DNA of 64,000 bases from JBCDJG01 sp038748065 (GTDB taxonomy: Bacteria > Pseudomonadota > Gammaproteobacteria > Pseudomonadales > Halieaceae): contig JBCDJG010000010.1 of assembly GCA_038748065.1 (NCBI GenBank), forward strand, positions 57,239-121,238. Direction: 5' to 3'. Below, piece by piece: positions 33,501 through 40,405 of the stretch. A program made the position numbers and the translations under genes. Below the pieces are notes generated by a model. It saw only the letters and a program-made list of their open reading frames with translations. It had not been told where the DNA came from and did no database searches. Position 1 is the first letter of the stretch. Each line of letters opens with the position of its first letter.

Positions 33501-33689
33501 CTGGTACTGGCCAGCGGCCCCGGGCATGAGGCCCGCACGGTCATCGGCGTAGTGATCATGTGCGGCGTGCTGACCGCGACGATTATCACCTTGCTCGTGA
33601 TACCCGCGGCCTATAGCCTGCTGGCCCGGAGCACTGGCTCGCCGGGAGACGTCAGCAGGCGGCTCGAGACCGAACTCGGCCAGGGTTAG
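30594..33689 (+). CDS. RND-family efflux pump, inner-membrane permease
   Basis: 1031 residues, full length for an HAE1/AcrB-type pump. It begins WISDTSVRRPVLALVLNALLLAFG with the first helix, has two large periplasmic loops, and the proton-relay helix GLVVDDSIVVLENIHARM with the paired Asp. The last helices include LIGLATKNGILIIEFINQKRD and GVLTATIITLLVIPAAYSLL. It exports drugs or other amphiphiles with the adaptor encoded just upstream; substrates cannot be read. No local regulator or outer-membrane channel is adjacent. Confidence 0.94.
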   Translation: MWISDTSVRRPVLALVLNALLLAFGLLSFERLPLREYPDIDAPEVTVETRYPGASAAVVENKITEILEDRLAGVEGIKSMSSQSQDGESSVRMEFSLERDIDAAANDVRDRVSRLVGTLPEEADPPEVQKASDDEQVLFWIHLVAPALNALELTDYVARHLEDRFAVLDGVARIRVSGQQVYSMRIWLDRGALVGRGLTVADIEDAIRAQNVELPAGTVKSSARDFVVRVERSYTEPDDFRELVVSRGSDGHLVRLGDVARVELASAEHRSLFRGNTESMVGIGVVKQSTANAVEVSRQVLQLVDRLNETLPEGMRIEKSYNAALYVEAAISEVYRTLAIAACLVVLVIFIFLGDPRSVLIPALTVPISLISTFTVLALAGYSINLLTLLALVLAIGLVVDDSIVVLENIHARMMKGESPLVAAYRGARQVGFAVVATTAVLVAVFVPISFMQGDIGRLFGEFAVTLAVAVVFSSIVALTLAPMIASKLLREDKIHNRLADAVESLARRSERAYQRILAGVLHHPWLSMAVIVASIAGSAWEFQAVPQEYTPREDRGTAFMVLQTPEGSSFDYTVEQILEVEQRLLPLVEQGEVRRLLIRAPSWGSGEAYNAAFAILVMADWDKRSRSTEEIVADARARVRDVAGASVFIRGSRGLGGGNSPPVQLVVGGNSYEELATWQDQLLDLARVNPGLVATDTDLKPTKPQLRLRIDRNRAGDLGVSVLDISRTLETLLGSRRVTTFLMGGREYDVIVEGEREAQRTLTDLTDIYVRSDTSGELIPLSNLVSLSEQADAGTLNRYNRIRAVTLSANLVDDYALGDALTYLEDLVRSELPQDASIDYKGESLEYKVAGSSLVLTFVMALLIVYLVMAAQFESLVHPLVILFTVPLALIGGLGGLLLFGQSLNIYSQVGLIVLIGLATKNGILIIEFINQKRDAGLPFEQAVLEGASRRLRPILMTAVTTVMGALPLVLASGPGHEARTVIGVVIMCGVLTATIITLLVIPAAYSLLARSTGSPGDVSRRLETELGQG

Positions 33690-33701
33690 CGCTCGAGCCA
33701 G

Positions 33702-34211
33702 TCAAGTATCAGCTGCGGGCAGGCGTTTGGGCACAAGGCTGAACTGCAAGCGCCCCACGCCGCGACGCAGATCGGCCCAGTGCTCAACGTCAAGGGCCAC
33801 CTCGGCATAGCCTGCCGTTGGCAGATTATCCAGTACGCAATGATCACAGAGCAGATTGATAAGCTCGGTGAGCGCCGGGTTATGGCCGATCAAGAAGCAG
33901 CTTGGGGCAGCGTCGGGGAACTGCTGTAACCAGCCAAGCAGATCCCGGTCGGAAAAAGTGTACAGGTCGTCGTGCTCACGGTGTGCCATCGCCCTGAGCC
34001 CCGGCCAGCCCTCCTGCAGACCGTGCAAGGTCAACTGCGCGCGTCGTGCACTGCTGGTATCGATGATCGGCGGTGCCAATCGCTTCGAAAGCGCTCTCCC
34101 CATCCGCGGCGCGTCACGCTGGCCCCGTCGATTAAGCCCACGAGCGTGGTCGCTGAGGCCAGGTTCGTCCCAGGCTGACTTTGCATGCCGCAACAGGTGG
34201 AGTGTTTTCAT
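33702..34211 (-). CDS. sixA: Phosphohistidine phosphatase SixA
   Basis: 169 residues of the histidine phosphatase (phosphoglycerate mutase-like) superfamily, small SixA branch. The catalytic RHG-type motif reads LLRHAKSAWDEPG at residues 6-18, followed by HARGLNRRGQRDAPRMGRAL, and the second His is in FLIGHNPALTELINLLC. SixA removes phosphate from histidine phosphotransfer domains such as those of ArcB and PtsN systems. It stands alone, convergent with the RND operon, with 12 bp between stops. Confidence 0.9.
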   Translation of the reverse strand: MKTLHLLRHAKSAWDEPGLSDHARGLNRRGQRDAPRMGRALSKRLAPPIIDTSSARRAQLTLHGLQEGWPGLRAMAHREHDDLYTFSDRDLLGWLQQFPDAAPSCFLIGHNPALTELINLLCDHCVLDNLPTAGYAEVALDVEHWADLRRGVGRLQFSLVPKRLPAADT

Positions 34212-34343
34212 CGTCTATTGCGTCCGGCCCTTGGCGCTCATCCTCCGGGCAGTATAGTCTTGCGACCGATCATCGCGCTCGGGTGGGTGTGCGCGGAGCG
34301 TCTATACTTCGGAGTGACACCACTATAAAAACCGGGAGTCATT

Positions 34344-34742
34344 ATGCTGCGCTCCGTGAATCTCCGTGACTACATCCTGAAAAATCCGGTTAAAGTCCGC
34401 GCCGACGACCCGCTCCCTGAGGCCATGCAGGTGATCATCAACAATAAAGTTTCCGGCGTCTGCGTGGTCGACGACGATGAGCGTCTGGTTGGCATTCTGT
34501 CGGAGCTTGACTGCCTGCGAGCCGTGCTGGGCGCTGTTTACAATAAATCCAGCGTCGGCCTCGTGCGCGACTTTATGGCCAGCGATAACCTTGTTGTCGC
34601 CCATCCGAACGAGGATATTGTGGATGTCGCTCAGGACATGTTGCGCAAGAACAAGCGGCGTCGACCCGTCGTGGAAAACGGCAAGCTTATCGGCCAGATC
34701 ACCTGCAGGCAGCTACTCGCGGCCGTTAACACCTTCAGCTGA
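34344..34742 (+). CDS. CBS-domain pair protein
   Basis: 132 residues: two CBS motifs in tandem (DDPLPEAMQVIINNKVSGVCVVDDDERLVGILSELDCLRAV and PNEDIVDVAQDMLRKNKRRRPVVENGKLIGQITCRQLLAAV) and little else. Such stand-alone pairs bind adenine nucleotides and act as energy sensors; partner unknown. GGGAG precedes the ATG at 34344. It is convergent with the EAL gene, 15 bp apart. Confidence 0.9.
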   Translation: MLRSVNLRDYILKNPVKVRADDPLPEAMQVIINNKVSGVCVVDDDERLVGILSELDCLRAVLGAVYNKSSVGLVRDFMASDNLVVAHPNEDIVDVAQDMLRKNKRRRPVVENGKLIGQITCRQLLAAVNTFS

Positions 34743-34757
34743 TTACTGTGGGGGCCC

Positions 34758-36044
34758 TTATACCGAGAGCTGTTCCAGTCCCTCAAAAGCATCGACAAAT
34801 GCAAGAAACTCGGGCAGCGGTAGTGGCCGGCTGATGCGAAAGCCCTGCGCGTAATCACAGCCAAGATCGCGCAGCATAGCAAGGCTCTGGGCATCCTCTA
34901 CACCTTCAGCGACCACGTCGAGATTAAAACGATGTGCGATCTGAATCATGATTTTGACCAGTTCGAGTTCCTGCGCATCCTTAGTCATTCGCGCGACGAA
35001 AGAGCGATCAATCTTTAACTCAGTCGCCGGAATGTGCTTGAAGTACGACAGGGAGGAATAGCCCGTGCCGAAGTCGTCGATGGAAAGGCCGACGCCAAAG
35101 TCCTTCAGGCGAAGGAGGTTATCGAAACCCGATTCCTTGTCCTCCATGATGGCGGTTTCGGTGATCTCAAGGGTCAGGCTGTGCGCCTTAATACCCCAGA
35201 GCGCAACGGCATCTTCTACCAGCGAGCACAGATCAGGGTGATTAACGAGCCCAGCCTGCAGGTTGAGGGCCAGGGCAAGGTCAGTCTGGCCCTGCCACTC
35301 GCTGAGCACGCGCGCGCCGTTATGCACCACCCACTTGGCAAGCTCATAGTCTCGGCCCATGTGCTCTGCGAGTTCGACCACCACCGTAGGTGATATCACC
35401 TCACGTCCCGCGGGGAACCAGCGCAGCAGGGCCTCTGCGCTGCGCACTTCACCGCTGGCGAGATGAACCTTGGGCTGGTAGTGGAACTCAAACTCGTTGT
35501 CGCGCAAGGCATCCAGGAACAGCTTTTCCAGCTCGTAGTCACGCTTGGGCGGCGCAGACTGGCCAACCAGCTCCTCAATCTGTAGCTTGCCACCGCGCTT
35601 GAGATTCGACAGGGAGTCCTCGGCCGCTGCCAGGGTGCTCATGGCATCGCGCTTACCGCCATGGCTGACGGCGACGCCAACGACAACCTGCACAGCCACC
35701 ATTCCTGCGTCCATCTGCAGGTCCTCGCTAAGGGCACTCTGTACCCGATTCACCGCCAGCGGCACAAAAGCCGGATTGCTGAGCTGCGGAAGAATGAACG
35801 CAAAATGGTGGGAGCCGATACGAAACACCGAGTGCTCCAACTTGCTGAGGTCGAGCAGCGCGCTATAAGCTGCCGCCAACAGCCGGTCACCAAATTCATA
35901 ACCATGGTAGTGATTGATCGAGGCAAGATTGGTCAGGTCGATTAACAGCAAGCCAAGGTCCGAAGCCTGCTTGCGGGTATCATCGACAGCCGCGTCGAGA
36001 GACTGAATGAACTGCTGACGGGCGATGTCCGGGGCGGCGTTCAA
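34758..36044 (-). CDS. EAL-domain c-di-GMP phosphodiesterase with degenerate GGDEF domain
   Basis: About 428 residues from a TTG at 36044. AAGGA lies at ideal spacing before this codon; an in-frame ATG at 36137 would overlap the upstream gene by 83 bp. The N-terminal GGDEF-like domain has a broken signature (FRIGSHHFAF for GGDEF), so no cyclase activity is expected. The EAL domain keeps its catalytic set: SAEALLRW, LNLQ, LEITET, SIDDFGTGYSSLSYF, LKIDRSFV and AEGVED. It should hydrolyse c-di-GMP to pGpG in the cytoplasm. It follows the HD-GYP gene by 10 bp in the same operon. Confidence 0.9.
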   Translation of the reverse strand: MNAAPDIARQQFIQSLDAAVDDTRKQASDLGLLLIDLTNLASINHYHGYEFGDRLLAAAYSALLDLSKLEHSVFRIGSHHFAFILPQLSNPAFVPLAVNRVQSALSEDLQMDAGMVAVQVVVGVAVSHGGKRDAMSTLAAAEDSLSNLKRGGKLQIEELVGQSAPPKRDYELEKLFLDALRDNEFEFHYQPKVHLASGEVRSAEALLRWFPAGREVISPTVVVELAEHMGRDYELAKWVVHNGARVLSEWQGQTDLALALNLQAGLVNHPDLCSLVEDAVALWGIKAHSLTLEITETAIMEDKESGFDNLLRLKDFGVGLSIDDFGTGYSSLSYFKHIPATELKIDRSFVARMTKDAQELELVKIMIQIAHRFNLDVVAEGVEDAQSLAMLRDLGCDYAQGFRISRPLPLPEFLAFVDAFEGLEQLSV

Positions 36045-36054
36045 GTCCGGTCCT

Positions 36055-37284
36055 TCAGATCTTGATCGCCGCCATGTCGATTCCGTGGGCCTCAGCTTCC
36101 AGGCCACTGACGATATCGAGGGGGCGGCCGTCCTCAAGCTGCGTTTCCTTGCGCAAATCGATTAGCTTGATCTCCTTTACCGGCTGCTTGTTGGCGTCGA
36201 GCATCACCATGACATTGGGCCGCAGCCTACGCGTGCGATACTCCGCCACCACCACGGCCACCTCTCCCGAGGTGAGCTCGACCAGCGAGCCCGCAGGATA
36301 AATGCCGATGGCCTGGATAAACTCTTCCACCAGCTCTGGTTGGAAATCCCGGCCCTTGCGCTGATGCAGCATCTTGATCGCTTCCGACGGCGCAATCGCA
36401 GCGGCATAGGGCCGATGACTGGTCACGGCGTCGTAGCAATCCACGATCGCCGCTATGCGGGCAAATATGGGTATGGCGTTACCCGCAAGCCCCCTGGGAT
36501 AGCCATTGCCGTCGTGCCGCTCATGATGATGTTGCACCATGTCCAGGACGTCCTGGTTCATCAGGCCCGAATCCTTGACCAGTTCGGCGCCGAGGCGCAC
36601 ATGCTCGCGAACAACCCGGTGTTCCGGTTCGGTCAGTGGCCGTTCAGCCGAGAGCAGCGCCTTGTCAACGCTCAGTTTGCCGATATCAAACAGCAGGCCG
36701 CCTATCGCCAGTGAACGTAAGTCGCTTTTGGGTAAGCCCAGCTGCCGGCCCAAGGCAACCGCCCAGATCGATGCGCCGAGCGAGTGGCGATAGGTGTAGC
36801 TGTCCTGCTGCTTGAGACGCACCAGCCAGATGCAGGCGTCGGGATTGCGCAGAATACTATCGATCATCGGCTCCACTGACTTACGAACCTTGACCATGTC
36901 GAGCGATCCGCCACCAGCGGTCTCGCTGAATATCTCCTCGACGCCTTGGGACAGCTCTTCCAGCGCCTGGTCTGCCTGCTCGAACTCATCGCGCCAGGTC
37001 GCACCGTCATCGTAAGCCTTCAGCTTGCGGCCAGCGAACAACTCTTCCTTGGTTTGGCGTGGCGTATCCCGAACTTTGCCGGCGATACTCTCAGGCCTGA
37101 CGCGGCTGCGGCGGCTGTCGATATACACGAAGGTACAGTGCTTCCTGAGCTGCTGAATTTCCTCAGAGGTCTCGATCAAAAACCCCTGCAGCAGAAACGG
37201 AGTCTCCAGCCACGGCCGGTCGAGGCTCGAGACGTACATGCCCAGCTCAAGATCGTGGGTAAAAATTTTCTGAACTTCCAACAT
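36055..37284 (-). CDS. HD-GYP-domain protein with N-terminal DUF3391, HD motif degenerate
   Basis: 409 residues. The N-terminal part (QKIFTHDLELGMYVSSLDRPWLETPFLLQGFLI) is the DUF3391 module. The HD-GYP domain has YRHSLGASIWAV, then GGLLFDIGKLSVD, where the canonical HD is FD (Phe199, Asp200), followed by HVRLGAE, HHHERHDGNGYP and IVDCYDAVTSHRPY. The GYP motif and the other metal-ligand histidines are present. HD-GYP enzymes hydrolyse c-di-GMP or related dinucleotides; loss of the metal-binding His may reduce activity or leave a two-metal site altered. It is operonic with the EAL gene. Confidence 0.88.
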   Translation of the reverse strand: MLEVQKIFTHDLELGMYVSSLDRPWLETPFLLQGFLIETSEEIQQLRKHCTFVYIDSRRSRVRPESIAGKVRDTPRQTKEELFAGRKLKAYDDGATWRDEFEQADQALEELSQGVEEIFSETAGGGSLDMVKVRKSVEPMIDSILRNPDACIWLVRLKQQDSYTYRHSLGASIWAVALGRQLGLPKSDLRSLAIGGLLFDIGKLSVDKALLSAERPLTEPEHRVVREHVRLGAELVKDSGLMNQDVLDMVQHHHERHDGNGYPRGLAGNAIPIFARIAAIVDCYDAVTSHRPYAAAIAPSEAIKMLHQRKGRDFQPELVEEFIQAIGIYPAGSLVELTSGEVAVVVAEYRTRRLRPNVMVMLDANKQPVKEIKLIDLRKETQLEDGRPLDIVSGLEAEAHGIDMAAIKI

Positions 37285-37432
37285 GCCGGAAACAACCTGC
37301 CTGAACGCACCTCAGGATACTCCATTCAGCAGTCTAATTCCGCTTCGCCTTGTGAACTGGTTCTCAGGCTGTTCAACCGGATAACGCGCATCGCACTGGC
37401 TAGCAATGTCAACTGAGCGCTGGATCAGGTAG

Positions 37433-38395
37433 CTATTCCCATCCGAATTCGTCAGTCGTCAGCGCCAGCGGCTGCAATTCACCCGCGAGCAGATAACGGC
37501 CCCACGGTAGGCAACGCGCAACAACAGCGGGGTTGTCGGCGAGCAGCGGCAAGGGCAGCAGCAGTGCATCGCCGCGGTCATTCAACGTTATCAGGTGATC
37601 GCTGCGGCCCTCTAGCGCCTCGATGGTCACAGCCTCCCAGTCCAGCATCACGCCGTGGCGCTGCTCCCGCGCCATTCCAGTGAATAACCTGCCAAGCTCT
37701 GAAAAGAGCTGCTCACAGAGCATCCGCGCCGCAGGTAGCGCCATGGCCGGGGTAAACTGCAGGCTGAGGGCTCGACGGGTGCACACGGGCCCGTCTACCG
37801 AGAAACTCCAGGCCAGCGCGAGGCCTTCTTCTTCAAAATCAATGATGGGTGTCTGCGCATCACCAAGTGTAAGATCCCGGCAAAACTGCAGGGCGCAGAA
37901 TTCAGCCAGAACCTGCTGTTCAAAAGCCGATTGCAGTGCACTGCGTGGATGGTTCAAGAGCACTCGTTCACCCTGCACGCCTAGCGCCACCGTGCCAAAG
38001 GGATAAACACTGATCTCGGGCAGATCGCCATAGTCCAGGGCGTCGAGCATGGCGAGCAGATTCTCACTGTAACGCTCGACGCCACCCGACCAGCTGGCCA
38101 GTTTTGCCGGACGGCTGGAGTTCTCAATCTCTGAACGCGCCAGCTCTACCTCAGCCAGAAAGGCCTCGCTCAGCGTTATCAGTGCAATCTTCGCAAACGT
38201 AACCCGCGTGTCCGGGTCAGCATCTGCGAGCGCTGCGGCGGTGCGCTGGAAGCGTTTGCGGTCTGAGGCGCCAGCCGTATCGCTTGCCGACGGCTGCAAG
38301 GCTTGTGCAAGGACAGGCGGATACGCCGGTACGAGCACCGTCAAAACAGCAAGGCCAAGCGCACGTAGCGTTGGCGGTATCCATAAGGCAAGCAT
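37433..38395 (-). CDS. Exported protein of unknown function
   Basis: About 320 residues from the ATG at 38395, which starts a signal peptide (MLALWIPPTLRALGLAVLTVLVPAYPPVLAQA). The remainder has a helical stretch (RVTFAKIALITLSEAFLAEVELARSEIEN), a central segment with ISVYPFGTVALGVQGERVLLNHPRSALQ, then two cysteines in LAEFCALQFCRDLTLGDA and a mixed beta C-terminal half. I recognise no family. It diverges from the BASS transporter gene. Confidence 0.65.
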   Translation of the reverse strand: MLALWIPPTLRALGLAVLTVLVPAYPPVLAQALQPSASDTAGASDRKRFQRTAAALADADPDTRVTFAKIALITLSEAFLAEVELARSEIENSSRPAKLASWSGGVERYSENLLAMLDALDYGDLPEISVYPFGTVALGVQGERVLLNHPRSALQSAFEQQVLAEFCALQFCRDLTLGDAQTPIIDFEEEGLALAWSFSVDGPVCTRRALSLQFTPAMALPAARMLCEQLFSELGRLFTGMAREQRHGVMLDWEAVTIEALEGRSDHLITLNDRGDALLLPLPLLADNPAVVARCLPWGRYLLAGELQPLALTTDEFGWE

Positions 38396-38477
38396 TATGT
38401 CTAGAATAGCACCCCTCGACTCGACGCCGCCTGACATAATAACCGGCCTAGAGAAGCCCAAGGGATAGGCCCGCGCC

Positions 38478-39383
38478 TTGTTCGATCTTTATCTGCAATA
38501 CGAGTACTGGCTAGCTGTCGCCCAACTGGTGCTGGCCATGTTCGGCATGGGCGCCACCCTGAAGGTGCGCGATTTTGCAGCGGTGCTGGCCGCACCAAGG
38601 GCCATTGCGGTAGGCCTGGTGGTGCAGATTATCGCCGTGCCACTGCTCGCGGCACTCTTTCTGTGGGCACTGGAGCTGGATACTGGGGTCGCTATTGGCC
38701 TTGCAATGTGTGCCGCCATTCCAGGTGGCACCGTCTCCAATGTCTTCACCTTCATCGGCCGCGGGCACGTCGCGCTCTCTATTGCCCTGACCGGCATCAC
38801 CACCGCAGCCTGCCTTGTCACCACGCCTATTGTCCTGGGCTTCATGATCACACAACACATGCCGGCAGACTTCTCGATGCCCGCCGGCGCCATCGCACGC
38901 GAGATCGGGCTGGCCCTCTTGCTACCCTTGGTGCTCGGCATGGGCTTCCTCAGCCTGCGCCCGGATCTGGCCCCCACAGTTTCTCGCTATTCAATTCGCG
39001 CGTCACTAACCCTCATCATCGTTATCGCCGTCGGTGCAACTGGTTCAGGACGCGTCGATCTACCGGCCTTTGGTATTTACAACCTGGTCGTCGTCAACCT
39101 CTTCATGCTGTTTCTCGCGACAAGTTCCTGGCTTTTGCCAAAACTGCTGGGGCTTGAGCGCCGGGATATTACCGCCATCAACATCGAAGTGACCGCGCGC
39201 AACGCGAGCCTGGGCGTGATGCTCGCCGCGAGCATGTTCCCGGCGGCCACGGCGGGCCCGGGCTCACCGGGTGCCAATGCCTTATTTACCGTGCTGATTT
39301 ATGGTGGTGCGGGCATCCTTGCCGGGCTCGCGCTGATGAACATACACCGCAGGTTGAATCGCCTTGAGCCGATTGGCGACTAG
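38478..39383 (+). CDS. Bile acid:sodium symporter (BASS) family transporter
   Basis: 301 residues, around nine to ten membrane helices. Family blocks are LVLAMFGMGATLKVRDFAAVLAAPRAIAVGL, LAMCAAIPGGTVSNVFTFIGRGHVALSIALTGITTAACLVTTPIV (the crossover region with the PGGxxSN motif) and INIEVTARNASLGVMLAA (ExxxxNxxLA). It is sodium-coupled uptake of an organic anion; substrate unknown. The TTG at 38478 is the only start available before the first helix. It overlaps the MDR gene by 4 bp on the opposite strand. Confidence 0.88.
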   Translation: MFDLYLQYEYWLAVAQLVLAMFGMGATLKVRDFAAVLAAPRAIAVGLVVQIIAVPLLAALFLWALELDTGVAIGLAMCAAIPGGTVSNVFTFIGRGHVALSIALTGITTAACLVTTPIVLGFMITQHMPADFSMPAGAIAREIGLALLLPLVLGMGFLSLRPDLAPTVSRYSIRASLTLIIVIAVGATGSGRVDLPAFGIYNLVVVNLFMLFLATSSWLLPKLLGLERRDITAINIEVTARNASLGVMLAASMFPAATAGPGSPGANALFTVLIYGGAGILAGLALMNIHRRLNRLEPIGD

Positions 39384-40405
39384 ACGTCCAGAACAATTTT
39401 GCCGACGTGCTCCGCGCGCCCCATCGCAGCGACCGCCCGTGGCGCTTCAGACAGCGGAAAACGATCGGCGATCAGGGGGCGTATAGATTCAGCGTGTTCC
39501 ATCCCGACCTCTAGCAAGGCGTCGAGAAGACCGGGCCGGCGATAAACACGAAAAATCGTGAAGCCCTTAAGGGCCAGGTCTTTCATCATCACTAGCGGTA
39601 TTGGCATCAGCGGCTCGCGGCCGCTGATCATCTCGTAGCTGACAATGGTCGCCCCGGTGCTCGCGGATTCTAGAAGACCCGGATAGAAAGCCTGCCCCAC
39701 AGGATCGAGCGCCACATCAAAACCGCCGCCGGCAGCCTGCACGCCGCTGGCCAGGCTTTCGGCGTCCGCACAGACAAGGGCCTCGTCTGCAAGCTCAGCG
39801 AGCACAGAGGCTTTTGCAGCATCGCGCGTGGTGGCAATGCTGGTCGCACCCCAGGCGCGCAATAGTTTCAGAGCCACCACCCCCATACTCGAAGAGGCGG
39901 CCGTGAGCAGGACGATTTTGCCTGCCGCATTATCAGCACTTACGCCGGCCAACTCGAGCGCGCCGCCCATGGTCAGCACCGCCATCCACAGGGCTGCGCC
40001 CTCGGCATCGGAATAAGACTCCGGCACGGGCGCGAGGGCGGACTGCTCATACAAGCCGACATCGCGGTAGCTGCCCATACCGGCCATATCCATACGCCCG
40101 GGCAGCAAGGCAACCCGCTGCCCCACCTTCAGGGGGCCCAGAGGCGCCGGGTTTTCGGGGTCAGGTTCACCTAGCGCGACGACCTCGCCCACGGCTTCCT
40201 GCCCGAGGCAGGAGGGGAAGGCCGGCGCCGGCATATAACGGCCCTGCACGTAATTGAATTCGGAACGGTTCAGGCCGATCGCGCGAATGCTGACCAGGGC
40301 CTGGCCAGCGCCCGGTGCAGGTAGCTCAATGGTGGCTTGTTCGAGAACATCCTCGGGCAGGCCATAGGCCTCGAACTGCCAGAAGTTAGATGTGGAACCT
40401 ACCAA
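39380..40405 (-). CDS. Zinc-independent MDR-family oxidoreductase (quinone oxidoreductase-like)
   Basis: 341 residues with the medium-chain dehydrogenase fold: an N-terminal GroES-like part (IRAIGLNRSEFNYVQGRYMPAPAFPSCLGQEAVGEVVALGEP) and an NADPH-binding domain with VLLTAASSSMGVVALKLLRAWGATSIAT. No zinc-ligand cysteine set is visible, so it resembles quinone oxidoreductases. The start is a TTG at 40405 that abuts the stop codon of the TonB-dependent receptor gene, with AAAGG seven bases upstream, so translation is coupled. Substrate unknown; it may act on what the receptor imports. Confidence 0.86.
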   Translation of the reverse strand: MVGSTSNFWQFEAYGLPEDVLEQATIELPAPGAGQALVSIRAIGLNRSEFNYVQGRYMPAPAFPSCLGQEAVGEVVALGEPDPENPAPLGPLKVGQRVALLPGRMDMAGMGSYRDVGLYEQSALAPVPESYSDAEGAALWMAVLTMGGALELAGVSADNAAGKIVLLTAASSSMGVVALKLLRAWGATSIATTRDAAKASVLAELADEALVCADAESLASGVQAAGGGFDVALDPVGQAFYPGLLESASTGATIVSYEMISGREPLMPIPLVMMKDLALKGFTIFRVYRRPGLLDALLEVGMEHAESIRPLIADRFPLSEAPRAVAAMGRAEHVGKIVLDV

